Assembly (NCBI GenBank): GCA_951812925.1
Contig: OX638368.1
Coordinates: 65,868,569 to 65,932,568, forward strand
Origin: Calliopum simillimum
Taxonomy: Eukaryota; Arthropoda; Insecta; Diptera; Lauxaniidae
Direction: 5' to 3'
DNA: 64,000 nucleotides
The notes under the pieces are model-generated. The model made no database searches. It worked only from the letters and a program-made list of their open reading frames with translations, and had not been told where the DNA came from. Position numbers and translations under genes: made by a program. Within the stretch, counting starts at the first letter, position 1, and every line of letters begins with the position of its first letter. Positions 11,351 through 25,688 of this stretch are shown here, in pieces.

Positions 11351-12358
11351 TTTTTGCTTATCTGACACATATCTGCTAGAAAGCGCCATCAGTAACTGTA
11401 TCTGGGACAGGTAAAACAGACCCTTAATAAACTTAACTATTTATAATTGAGACAAAACAATAAAAACAAATAATACGATTATCAAAACAAAAAAATAATG
11501 AGAATATTATTTAAAGTAAACTTTACTACTTCTTGCGGTTTAATTCCAATTTCAGTTTTTCAATTTCTACTTACCGACATTGCCGACATTCACGATCGAT
11601 CTGCAAAATCTTAATTTTTCTACAGGGCTTCAAAGTCTAGCTAGAAACAAAATATTCAATATGGACAAAGATAAAAAATTAAATTTTATTTTTTAATGCA
11701 GTGATGTTGAAACACATAAAAAAAAACCTCAGGTTATTAAAAAGTCTAGCGACCAGACTTCACCTACCAGGTCTTCTTTTTCTTTTGAGTATTTTTTTCT
11801 TTTTGGCTGTGTTCTGCAAATACAAAAAAATAAAAAATTAGTGTCATTAAACACGAAAAAAATATTGAAATATTTTAACTGTCAACTGTCAAGCTGTTAT
11901 TACGTGCAAATTTTTCGTTCCCGTTTAAATAAAAGTTTTAGTTGTTTTAATTAATTTTTACCTAGTCCTTCTAGTGTAAAATAAAAAACTTAATTATTTT
12001 CTCGTGACTTTTTATAAAATCAAGTGAAATTTTATTCGTTTTGTGCTTAATACACCAAATAAAGTTTCTATCAAAATAATTTCTTTTAGTTGCTGTCGGT
12101 GCATATGTATTGGTGCTGAAATTTTGCTGCTGTCATTGTTATCCAAGACACTGCATTAAGTATTGCCAACATACTTCAATAAGTAGCAAATTGCATTACT
12201 GGCGCCATCTGTTGATAAGTAGCAGAATACTTGTGCTGTACTTTCAGTGTTGCCGATCCTTTTACAAATTACCTAAATTTGGGAATTTTTAACTTAATTC
12301 CAAATTATTATGTATTGATATATTTCAAACGTTATTTTATTCAGTAGATTGCCGCAGA
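11351..12358. other. Non-coding stretch between BEL element and LINE ORF1
   Basis: No ORF or repeat end is recognisable. The distal part is probably the 5' untranslated region of the LINE that follows, but I cannot place its 5' boundary. The proximal part continues the DNA into which the BEL element inserted. Confidence 0.4.
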
Positions 12359-13450
12359 ATGAACTGTTACGTTCCACGGTGCAAAAAGTCAATTACTGAA
12401 CATTTTGTTTCCTGCTGGCTATGCGAAAATGTAGCTCATCTCTCATGTGCTGGCATAAATGGTAGAATTCAGGACATTATCTTCAAAAATATTGGTCTTC
12501 GCTGGTGTTGTGAAAAGTGCAACTCTTCTGCAATCGAGTTGTGCAAATTACTAAAAGCAACTCGTAGAGGTCTTACCGAAGTTCAAAAAAATTTTTCTGC
12601 TACGCAAGCGAGCTTTGATCAGCTTGTAAAATTTTTTAATGAGAGCAAGTGCATTGATGAGCAATCTACCTCATCATATGCCCTATCCAAAGCATCATTG
12701 AATAATATAAAAGCTACGCCTTTAAACTTAAATATTCCTCCTACAATTACCAACTTAATTGATATGAATTCACCTATTGCAATCTCAGTTGAAGAGATTA
12801 ACTCTTCTCCACCTCTAGATAACGCGATAGAAGCTCCAAGCAATGTTTCTACAGCTGCTTCTGCAGTGGAATCTCTACCTAAATCAGGTTCATCTGATAC
12901 TCAACCTCTTGATTCATCTTCATCATTTCGGAATGATGTACCTTTTAACGAAGTTGTTAAGGATTCTGGTCAAACTACTGCCCCCTCTTCTGATCCCTTA
13001 ACTGTCAATGGTCCTGTTACTGGTCAAATTACTGTTAGTCCTTCTGGGTCCTCAACGTTAAATGCGGTTGCTCCTGGGGCTATTCCTAAAAAACTGGTAG
13101 CTTTGCCATCAATCAAATCTATTTTTATCTCTCGGTTAGCAGCGGATACTACTGAGGTAGATGTTTTGCATCATATAAACACCAATTTGAAACTGCCTAA
13201 TATAAAAGTTAAAGTATCTAAATTTAACTTTTCTTATGAAAGAGTCACTTCCTCGTTTCGCTTAACTTTGCCTCCCAATGTATTTGAGAAGTTGATTGAT
13301 CCCTTGTTTTGGCCCAAAAATGTGGTAGTTCATGAGTTCGAACCTCGGCATAAGTCAAATCGTCAAAGTGTTAGCTCAAAAAGTCTTACTTTGCCTTATA
13401 ATACTCAAAATACTTCTCTGCCTTCTCAAGATTCTGCTTCAAAAAACTAA
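12359..13450 (+). CDS. LINE ORF1 protein with PHD-like zinc finger
   Basis: The 363-residue frame is open from ATG 12359 to TAA 13448. Residues 1-60 contain a C4HC3-style pattern: C3 and C8, C19 and C22 (CWLCENVAHLSC, with H27 and C30), and a closing CEKC. PHD-like fingers are found in ORF1 proteins of CR1-type LINEs, where they are thought to help the RNA-protein particle. A long Ser/Thr/Pro-rich linker covers about residues 130-255. A C-terminal segment with KSIFISRLAADTTEVDVLHH follows, which resembles an RNA-binding fold used by many ORF1 proteins. ORF2 begins in another frame and overlaps its last codons. Confidence 0.82.
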   Translation: MNCYVPRCKKSITEHFVSCWLCENVAHLSCAGINGRIQDIIFKNIGLRWCCEKCNSSAIELCKLLKATRRGLTEVQKNFSATQASFDQLVKFFNESKCIDEQSTSSYALSKASLNNIKATPLNLNIPPTITNLIDMNSPIAISVEEINSSPPLDNAIEAPSNVSTAASAVESLPKSGSSDTQPLDSSSSFRNDVPFNEVVKDSGQTTAPSSDPLTVNGPVTGQITVSPSGSSTLNAVAPGAIPKKLVALPSIKSIFISRLAADTTEVDVLHHINTNLKLPNIKVKVSKFNFSYERVTSSFRLTLPPNVFEKLIDPLFWPKNVVVHEFEPRHKSNRQSVSSKSLTLPYNTQNTSLPSQDSASKN

Positions 13451-16335
13451 TTGAGTTTAATATACTTTATCAGAATGTTAGAGGCTTAAATACTAAGCTT
13501 AATAACATCTTTATTAACAGTAGTGGATTTGAATACCATATTATCTGTTTTTCTGAAACATGGCTTAAACCCAGTACGTTAAGTACTGAAGTTTTTGCAA
13601 GCAACTTCATAATATATCGTAAAGATAGAAATTCTATTCCAAATAATAATTCTAGTGGTGGTGGTGTTTTAATCGCTGTCTGCTCAAACTTATTCTCCCA
13701 AGAAATCGTTTTGGAAGAGTTCCTAGACATTGAATTCTGTTGTGTTTTTGTTAAATTTCAACTTTTAACCTTATAAGTATATAACCTGTTCATATATTCC
13801 ACCTCACTCCAGCTATGATGTTTACATTAAACATTATAATGCAATAAAACTTGTAATCTATAAGTTAAAAACTGACGCTCACTTAATGGTTACAGGTGAT
13901 TTTAATTTACCAAACATCTCTTGGAGTTCCAATACTTTGGATCCTATAAAGTTGCTTCCATCGCCAGGCAACCAGCTTGAAACAGATTTTTTAAATTCTA
14001 TATCTGCTTTAGGACTTTTTTAAGTAAATCACGTACTGAATCTGAGGTCTAGAACGTTAGATTTGATTTTCTTTGATGACAGTGATATTATTCGTATCTC
14101 ACGCTGTGATCCTTTAGCGTTGCCTGAAGACTCCTACCATCCTTCCCTGGAAATTGTATTAGAAGTACATGTGACTAGTAGCATTAAAGACAGTTTCACA
14201 GGCGATAAATCTTTTTACTTCGAGAAAACTAATTATGTTTTATTGAATGAGATGCTATCTGAAATTGATTGGAACTCTGTTCTTCATCTCGATGAAGACA
14301 TCATTACGGCTAAAAGTCTTAATGATATAGTCTTATCCTTTAATAATGCTGTTATTGGTTGTTTTGAACATTCTGTACCAAAATTTTTTAAATCTGCTTC
14401 TTCTGGCCCAATCTGGTTTACTAATGTGATACGTAAATTGAGAAACTTAAAATCTAAACTTTACAGAAAGTTCAAAATGTCGTCCAAATCTACAGACTAC
14501 ACCAATTATTGTTCTGCAAGGAATAGGTATCAATTATTATGCAATAAAGCCTATCAATCATACCTACAAAAGGTAAACTAAATTTGAAATCCGATCCCAA
14601 GTCTTTCTGGAGCTTCATTAAATTAAAACGAAAGAATAATGCCTTTCCAACGGCAATGAAATACGATGAAGTGGAATCCGATGATGATTTTAATATTTGT
14701 AATCTTTTTGCAAAATTTTTTCAATCTACTTACTCATCGTCCACATATAATTGTAATGATTATCCTTTTCCAGTAGCTTCGGGTCTGGTAAGAATGCCAC
14801 ATATTGATAAGGACATCGTCCTTAGCAAATTAAGCAAAATTAAAATTTCATTTGCTGCAGGATCCGATGGTATTCCATCTTGTGTTCTTAAAAATTGCTG
14901 TGAAGTTCTCGCTTTCCCAATCTATGAAATATTCAAAAAATCTCTAACTTGCGGCATTTTCCCTGAAGTGTGGAAGGCATCTTTTATAATTCCTTTACAT
15001 AAATCTGGTAGCAGATCTATGATATCTAATTATAGGGGGATTGCTAAATTAAGCGCACTGCCTAAACTTTTCGAGCACATTTTAACTTTGCAAATTGCTC
15101 ATAGTTCTAATCCTTACATTTCTCCTCACCAGCATGGCTTTTTGCAAGGTAGATCAACTGTAACAAATTTGATGGAGTTCTCTACTTGCACAATCAATAA
15201 TTTTGATAAGGGCTATCAGACAGATGTTATTTACACCGATTTCATTAAAGCTTTCGATGTTGTTAATCATGATTTGTTGCTTTTAAAACTCTCCTTGATT
15301 GGTTTTCCAAGTCTTTTGCTTGAATGGATTCGTTCTTATTTACGCAACAGAACTCAGTGTGTCTTATTTAAGGAAATAAAATCAAATGAATATCCCGTTA
15401 CATCTGGAGTTCCCCAGGGCAGTCATATTGGTCCATTATTATTTATTTTGTTTATGAATGATATGCCATCCGTCATAAATACTAGTTACGTGCTAATGTA
15501 TGCCGACGACGTCAAACTTTTTAAGCCTATCAAAAATGCATTTGACTCTTTCTGCCTACAACATGATATTGATAATTTTACAGCTTGGTGTAAAATTAAT
15601 TGCATGACCTTAAATTTAAAAAAATGCAAATTAATGTCATTTTCACGCAGGCCTTTAATTCTTTACAACTACAAAGTTGTTGATTGCATTCTGGAACGTC
15701 TTATATCCTTTGAAGACCTAGGAGTAACCATGGATTCCAAACTAAGCTTTAATCTACATATCTCCAAAATTGTGAGCAAAGCTAATAGTGTTCTCGGTTT
15801 CATGAAACGTTGGTCTAAAGAATTTTCTGATCCTTACGTAACAAAGTTATTATTCACCTCGCTCGTACGACCCATTTTAGAGTATGGTTCTGTTGTTTGG
15901 AGTCCTCATTATGAATGCCATATCAATTCTATTGAATCAGTTCAAAAACAGTTTCTTTTATTTGCTTTAAGAAATCTTCCATGGGATCCTAGCATCAATT
16001 TGCCCCCTTATAGACATCGGTTGAAGCTAATTAATTTACCTACTCTAAAAAATCGGAGAACCATGCTTAACATATGTTTTTTACTTAAGCTTATAAAAGG
16101 CGATATTATTAGTGAATACTTATTAAGTATGGTTACCTTTAATGTACCTTATCGCCCAACTAGAAATTTTGAATTTTTCCATCTGCGTCATCATAGAACT
16201 AACTACATGCTTCAAGAGCCACTTCGACGCTCTTGTAGTGATTTTAACATGGTTTTTAATGTAATCGATTTCAATGAATCCTTTCATCAAATTAATAAAA
16301 AAATTATAGATTACTTGGAAAACATCATTCTGTAA
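13447..16335 (+). pseudogene. LINE ORF2: endonuclease and reverse transcriptase (frameshifted)
   Basis: The apurinic-type endonuclease starts LYQNVRGLNTKL and holds ICFSETWLKP (catalytic glutamate), GDFNLP and, near its end, RTLDLIFFD. Lesions are a frameshift near 13774-13787, an in-frame TAA at 14021-14023 and a second frameshift near 14578. From 14584 to 16335 the reverse transcriptase is open for 583 codons, with TDFIKAFDVVNHDLLL, SGVPQGSHIGPLLFILFMND and the catalytic YADDVKLFK, followed by the usual C-terminal region. The endonuclease would nick target DNA and the RT would copy the element RNA in place. The RT domain alone looks intact, but the whole ORF2 does not. Confidence 0.92.
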
Positions 16336-16988
16336 GATTGCAGCGGCTTGTTACAGAGTGCTACTTTGCTATTTTCTTTAAGAACTAAGCGTCCATTGTG
16401 CACGCGTTCTTTTGAATTACAGCATCCACAGTCCATAACTGTGCCAACTATTTACATCGCTTAGCTGCGGTATCATTTTCAGCCGACAAGAAATACAACG
16501 ATTATTATGACATGCATCGTTACCTCATCCACTAATTTTATTTAGATGGCAATTCATCGTACCAGCTTCCACAAAGCGTTTCATCTAACGCTGTGGCCAT
16601 ACCGCTCCTTCCAGCGCTTTTCGTCGAGATAGTGGTTGCAATGTATAGCGTTCATCTAGCGCTAGGGTGGTTCTTGAGCACCATTCTCTGCCGTGCCATA
16701 GCCCCTGGGCAAAGAGTTCAGAAAAGCGATTTAGGAAAACTCTTGCGAGTATTCTTTCAAATTGCATATTTCAATAATGCTTTGTTCCGGTACTATTTGA
16801 ACCACCTTGTTTGTAACCACTACTTTCGGATCCAGTCGGCTGTTACCTGGCTCTTATTTGTGAGCTGTTTTTATACGAAATTATAATTTTTAGTCTCGCT
16901 CATTTGTTTTAATGTTTATATTTTTCAATTGTATTATAAAAAAATCATTATTGTAATTTATAAGGGCATTCAGCTCAGTAAATGAAAC

Positions 16989-16990
<2 letters not shown>
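16336..16990 (+). other. 3' UTR of the LINE
   Basis: No coding capacity is recognised. It runs from the ORF2 stop to the start of the (AAAT)n tail. A more GC-rich stretch lies at 16580-16740. Confidence 0.6.
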
Positions 16991-18061
<1,071 letters not shown>

Positions 18062-18808
18062 CCCTTATCGCTCTCAAAAAGTACATTGCTTTCGCTCAGC
18101 ACTTTTACGCCTTCAAAATAATGATTGCCTGGGTCCTGAAATAAAAAATTATTTTACTTGCAAAAATTTTTGACTATATCATTTAACCAACCAAAAGCAC
18201 TGTTTCATCGCTGTCGAATATATTTGAGTCTATTGCAAACTCATTTTGCATCAGGTCGCTCAGCTCTTGATCTTCCTATGAGAGAGATTGGGGTGGTGAA
18301 CCACCACCTGTTTGAGTTTTTGCCTTCCAATAAGCCGACTACGCCATCTTCGCTTTCATTTTCATATTTTTGAACTGAAATTGAATGCGTTTAGTGTTCC
18401 GCTTAGCATCGTCTCCTGATTTAAATCGGAAAATGACATAAATTGGTTACGTTTGTGTTCTTTAGTGCAATTACAATTTATGTTTACACATTGGTTATAT
18501 CTTCCCAACAATCCTTCTTTTCTTTATTGGTGTTTGTGTCAACGCACTTGTTTTCATTAACTTTTAACCTCTCAGAGCAGAGTTTCCGTAATAAAGCCTA
18601 TAAAAAGTGAAAATCTTATAACTCGATCATTATTCGATGCATTATTTTCTTTTAGAAATATTTATAACCTTGTCACTTGATGACCAATTTTCTGCCCTTT
18701 TTCTTTTTAGATTCATTTTTTCCATGATTTTCTTTTTTATTATACTTTAAGTACATGTGAAAAAATGTATGAAGACCTACAAAAAATTGCGCATTGCAAT
18801 TTTTTTTT

Positions 18809-19540
18809 TGCTTAATGTTTTTAGGACCATTATAAAGGCTTAACGTCAAAAAGGTGACCACCCTACCCTTGCGCTTTAGCTGCCATATTGAAATATATTT
18901 GATTCGATATATCTTGTTTTCTATTGGTCGGATAGAAAAACTTTTGAACAAAAATTAGGGGCAATAAAATTTTACGTATTTATGATCTCGGACGCGATAT
19001 CCATAAGTTACAAAAAAATCAGTTTTTTCCATTTGCACCCACTGGATGTTGATTTTTCAAAAAGTTGTGATAACATAATTTGTAGCGCTTGCAAAAAGAA
19101 CCAAAATAGTGTTTAAATGAAGTGATTATCTCAATTGGTTCTCGAGTAATAAAGTAATATGTAATAAATGTTCAGATAAAAAACATAAACAATACATTTT
19201 TTACACGCATTTTATTTTTAAGTTGTCATAACTCGAGAACCAATTAAGTGCTAAAAATTTTGTAGTCCCAACATTTTGAAAATTTAACACGAAATGGAAA
19301 AAAACTGATTTTTTGTAACTTTGGCTACCGCCAATATTAACTTATGCATACCGCGTCCGAGATCAAAAATACGTAGAATTTTATTGCCAGTAATTTTTGT
19401 TCAAAACTTTTTCTGTCCGACCAACAGGAAACGAGATAAATTGAATCAAACATATTTCACGATGGGAGCTAAAGCGCAAGGTTGGGGAGGTCACCTTTTT
19501 GACGTTAACCCTCTATAATGGTCCTAAAAACATTAAGCAA
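18809..19540. mobile_element. Fold-back element 1 in copy A
   Basis: Left arm from TTGCTTAATGTTTTTAGGAC and right arm ending in its complement at 19540. The arms extend about 200 bp inward and include 'gatctcggacgcg' near 18985 and 'cgcgtccgagatc' near 19353. It has no transposase, and the target duplication is unclear. The same element occurs in copy B. Confidence 0.75.
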
Positions 19541-20616
19541 GGTCATTGTACATTTTTACTGTACTACATATTTCATCAATTTCAAAATGTAAACAAAAAG
19601 CGACAGCAGCCCAGCAGACACTTGAAAGATTTCGATATTATTTGTACTTAAACATTGGTTAACTATTCCATAAGTACTTTTTTATTATGAAAAAGAAAAG
19701 TTAATCTGTGGATTAACTTTTAATCTGCTTTAGAGTTAATCTGTGCGTTAGAGGATGACTAAGCTTTCTTTATGAATACTGCTGCACGGGCGCCCGTGTT
19801 CGACGCACACAGGCACAAAACGCCCCTCCTAGTACCGATTTTCAATTGGATCCCTACTTTAGTTATAAGCCATTAAAATAAGGATATTTCTCAACAAAAT
19901 ATAAAGGATAAATGTGTATCTCGCAAGCGATACAAGCATTTTAAATGATGTTATGTTTTGAAAACTATGTTCGAGGATATTCATGGCATCGAGGTAATCA
20001 CGACGAGGTTGTATTGCAAATTATATAAAGAAGAAGAAAGAAAAAAAAGACGAAGATGTGTTTACCTTTATTGAAGATGTGCACACCCCTTATGTATAAA
20101 TAATAGCCGTATCATGCATGACGAAACAAATAAAGTGACTAAAAGTCACTCATGATAAGTTAAAAAAATGAACAGCAGAAATATTTAATTTGCTGTAATT
20201 TAACAAGGAGTAAAATTATGTTTTACACAAATTAACTCTTGTTAAAAGCCAACGAATTTATTTGCAATCTCAATGAGATATCATAAACAGACCAGACTAT
20301 ATAATTATATCGAGAAATTCGGAAATTTTAGCAGGTAAGCTTCTGAGTAAAATACGACAAGAATTACTTTTGGATTCATTGGAGGATTTGATAGATGAAA
20401 TAAAAGATAAACTTTTTGTCGTTTTTGGCCAACTGACGGGCTCATTGAAATGCTGTGGGCGCGTTTTATTTTATTCTGCTTTTCGTTTCCGCACCACTTC
20501 CCTCCGCTTGCCAAGACAATCAGTAAAAATGTGGTGCCACTATGTTAAAATCGAATTAAACACAGCCAATATTTAACTGGTATGGCAACATCAACAGTCT
20601 ACTTTGTGCTTAATAA

Positions 20617-21644
20617 CACTGGTCGACAAATTTCGAAAAAAATTTCGACTGGAGGAGAGGATGATGTTTCTTAAATAATTTGGGTGCGCTGAATTCGAAT
20701 CTGCAATCGGTTTTTCTCTATTAGGTCAGGTTTTGGAGATAATCGACCTTTTCGATTTTTGAGGTTATGGCTCCATTTTTTCGAATATATTTTGAGAAAC
20801 CCAATTTCGATCGAATATGTTTTTACACTATTATAGAGAAAAATTCTTAAACTTTTAACAAGTGTACCAATATCTAAGATCCGATTCAAATTGGCTGAGT
20901 TATAGCAACGAAAAGTTCATTTTTATGGTAGTTTTTTACACTTTTTCGTGTTTAAGCCAAATTTAACACGGCTTTTTTGCCAGCAGTTTTTTATATTTTA
21001 GTTCAATAGTGTATTTAATTGCAAACATTTGACGTTAAATTTTAGTAAAATCGGATAATTTTTTAAAAAGTTATTAAGGTTTTAGTGAAATAAGACCATT
21101 TCGATTTTAAAAATTATTTTTAAATTTTTGTTAAAAAAATTAATTTTTTCTACCAAAATCGAAATGGTCTTATTTCACTAAAACCTTAATTACTTTTAAA
21201 AAAATGATCCGATTTTACTAAAATTTAATTTGCAATTAAATACTCTATTGAACTAAAACATAAACAATATATATTTGTATAAGCTACTGGCAAAAAAAAC
21301 CGTGTTTAATTTGGCTTAAACACGAAAAAGTGTAAAAAACTACCATAAAAATGAACTTTTCGTTGCTATAACTCAGCCAATTTGAATCCGATCTTAGATA
21401 TTGGTACACTTGTTGAAAGTTTGAAAATTTTTCTCTATAATAGTGAAAAAACATATTCGATCGAAATTGGGTTTCTCAAAATATATTCGAAAAAATGGAG
21501 CCATAACCTAAAAAATCGAAAAGGTCGATTATCTCCAAAACCTGACCTGATAGAGAAAAATCGATTGCAGATTCGAATTCAGTGCACCAAGTAACTCTAG
21601 AAACACTATTTGGTTGCTCCAGTCGAAAATCGTGTAGACCAGTG
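20617..21644. mobile_element. Fold-back element 2 in copy A (CACTGGTC ends)
   Basis: 1,028 bp. Ends CACTGGTCGACA and, reversed, CACTGGTCTACAC, flanked by TAA on both sides (20614-20616 and 21645-21647). Nearly the whole element is two complementary arms around a short centre near 21120. A 3-bp TAA duplication would suit PIF/Harbinger or CACTA-like elements. In copy B this same element was split by the gypsy-like insertion. Confidence 0.78.
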
Positions 21645-21963
21645 TAATTATACACGCAAATTTATCAGTGTTAAATCAAGCAATTTAATTATTGCTTTCC
21701 CATACGTAACTCAGAGTCAGATTAATTATCTATTTAATTTAAAATTAATTGAGAAAGATTTGTTTTGTTTTCCGTCTGTGATCGTATTAATTTAGTTTTT
21801 ACTTAAAACATTTTTCGACAGTCTTGCTGTCATCTTCAGTTATGATAAACTTATGTACTAACTAAAATAACATTTTTGTAACTCAGAGTGTGCTTAATTA
21901 AACACTGAAAACTGCCGTCTAAAACACAGCTAATATATGTTATTGTACATATTGGCGACATTA

Positions 21964-22344
21964 GCCGTGTTTTTTTTGACGCGTATATACAATTGTGGTA
22001 ATTTTCAAATTGCGATAACTTATGAACGGTGGGTCGTACGATAAAAAGTCCAAGGGTCCTTTTCAGGGAGAAACACATGCTCTACAAATAATTTTAATTT
22101 TTTGTAGAAAAAAAAATAGTTATTTACAAAAATGTGATTTTTTGCCGTTTATCGGCGCTTAACCAGTTTTTATAGAATAACTCCTAAAATGTAAGTTTTT
22201 TTTAAAAATAAAATGAAAATTTTTTATAGAGAACGTGATTCTCCACAAAAAAGTTCCTTAGAGTTTTATTGTGCGACTCACTGTTCATGAGTTATCACAA
22301 TTTAAAAATAACCACAATTGTATATACGCGTAAAAAAAAACGCC
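21964..22344. mobile_element. Short fold-back element 3 in copy A
   Basis: The arms share GACGCGTATATACAATTGTG and its complement, with homopolymer T or A runs outside. The outer limits are uncertain. Related elements are in copy B (about 40670-41055) and at 46368-46827. Confidence 0.65.
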
Positions 22345-22861
22345 TATTAATTCAACAAACAACATTGTAAAACGACTTGGTAAAGAAATACAGTAGACGC
22401 TCACAAATTAGAACCACTTGGTTTTTGAGTTGATTCGAATTTCTGGACTTTTTTTCCGAATATGAATAAAAAAAATGAAGTAACTAAGTACTCGAATCCT
22501 TCAAGAAACTAAAATAAAATTTTTTTTTTATTATTTAATGTTACTTTTGTTTGTTTGTTTTTTTTTTTTTTGGTTTTTTTTGAATCGGATATTACAATAT
22601 CGTTGATTGAAGATGTTGTCACATTAAAATCTGGGGCCAACCGCTTATCTTGGACACTTTTGTAAAGCTTTTTTAGGATTTTGACTTTTGTTTCCAAGGA
22701 TAAGGTATTTCTTTTACATTTATTTGCCATTTACAATGATCTAAGTACTTAACAAACAAACTAACCAAAAATTAACATAAATTCGACGAAAAAACAGCAA
22801 ATAGCGAATAACATAAAGAAGTTGGTGATTCCCCGTTTTAGTTTTACTTTGTTCAAACAAA

Positions 22862-23100
22862 ATATCGAGTTTAACCGCGAAAAAGACTCAACTGACAAAA
22901 AACTAATTTTACAGTAGAAGCTTTTTTTTTGAATTTTCTTTGCATACATTGTAGCGCAAAAGTCAAAATTGCTTTCGCTATAACTTCGTTACAGTTATGA
23001 AATATGAAGGGAAGATGCGTATGGGCGCAAGTTATCGATTTTTATCAAAAAATGGAAATCTAAAATCGGTTAAGTCTTTTTGGCAGTTAGGGCTCGATAT
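22862..23100. mobile_element. MITE with TCGAGCCCTAAC-type ends in copy A
   Basis: Left end ATCGAGTTTAACCGCGAAAA; the right end in reverse reads ATCGAGCCCTAACTGCCAAA. About 239 bp. Similar ends occur at 51034 and 52680, and a fragment near 50170-50212. In copy B the same MITE received the 3.97-kb DINE composite at its T-run. Confidence 0.65.
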
Positions 23101-23643
23101 GTAAAACACTAATAAGGGATTTCCTGTGTTAAAATAATAAAAAAAAAAAAATGCTTTTCAATTCTAATTTTAGAGCGTTCAATGTATTACAAACTCTGAT
23201 TCTAATTTCTGAAAGATTCGAATTTGTGAGTGTACAGTTCTACTCAAAATTTTTTTTAAAAAAATTTAACCTTTTAATTCAGAAAGTATTTAAAGAATTT
23301 CGTTTTGAATAAATTGAGTTTGAGTTAATTGAATTTATAGCACGCTTCAACACAAAATGTGAGATAGGTTCCAATGTAGCACTTTCGATTGCTATTGAGT
23401 AGAAAAAAACTGCCAAAGCTCGTTCGTTAAGCGGCGCTATAACGGTTCAAAGATCGAAAAATCAAGTACTATGAAAAAACCGTACTTTTAGGTTAAAAAC
23501 TCAAATTTTTTACATGAAATCTTCATTTCTCGTTTATGATGTCTTCGAAACATAACTTAAGTATACTCCATTGATTACTTTCTTCGAATTTATTAAAAGC
23601 ATATCTTGTATCGTTTTGGAGAAAATTACAGAAAACTGAAAAA

Positions 23644-25688
<2,045 letters not shown>

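Larger units (their letters stand above)
12359..16990 (+). mobile_element. CR1/Jockey-group LINE, near full length
   Basis: The order is ORF1 with a PHD-like zinc finger, ORF2 with endonuclease and reverse transcriptase, a 3' UTR of about 650 bp, and a tail of (AAAT)n. PHD-like ORF1 proteins and short 3' tandem tails instead of poly(A) are known from CR1-type elements, which is why I favour that clade over Jockey itself. The 3' UTR ends with AAGGGCATTCAGCTCAGTAAA just before the tail, a form seen often at the ends of such LINEs. The 5' end lies somewhere between 11351 and 12358. No target duplication is visible because the tail has expanded into a 1-kb array. Confidence 0.85.

Noticed and set aside
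19755..19845. GC-rich island gggcgcccgtgttcgacgca as a possible tRNA or promoter
   Set aside because: No cloverleaf could be drawn and no A/B boxes in proper spacing were seen; it recurs only as part of unit B.
22509..22730. 73-codon minus-strand frame MANKCKRNTLSLETKVKIL, also in copy B
   Set aside because: It resembles the helix-turn-helix start of pogo/CENP-B-type transposases (LSLETKVKILKKL), but runs into low-complexity lysines and nothing else of the transposase is present; too short to call more than a possible scrap.
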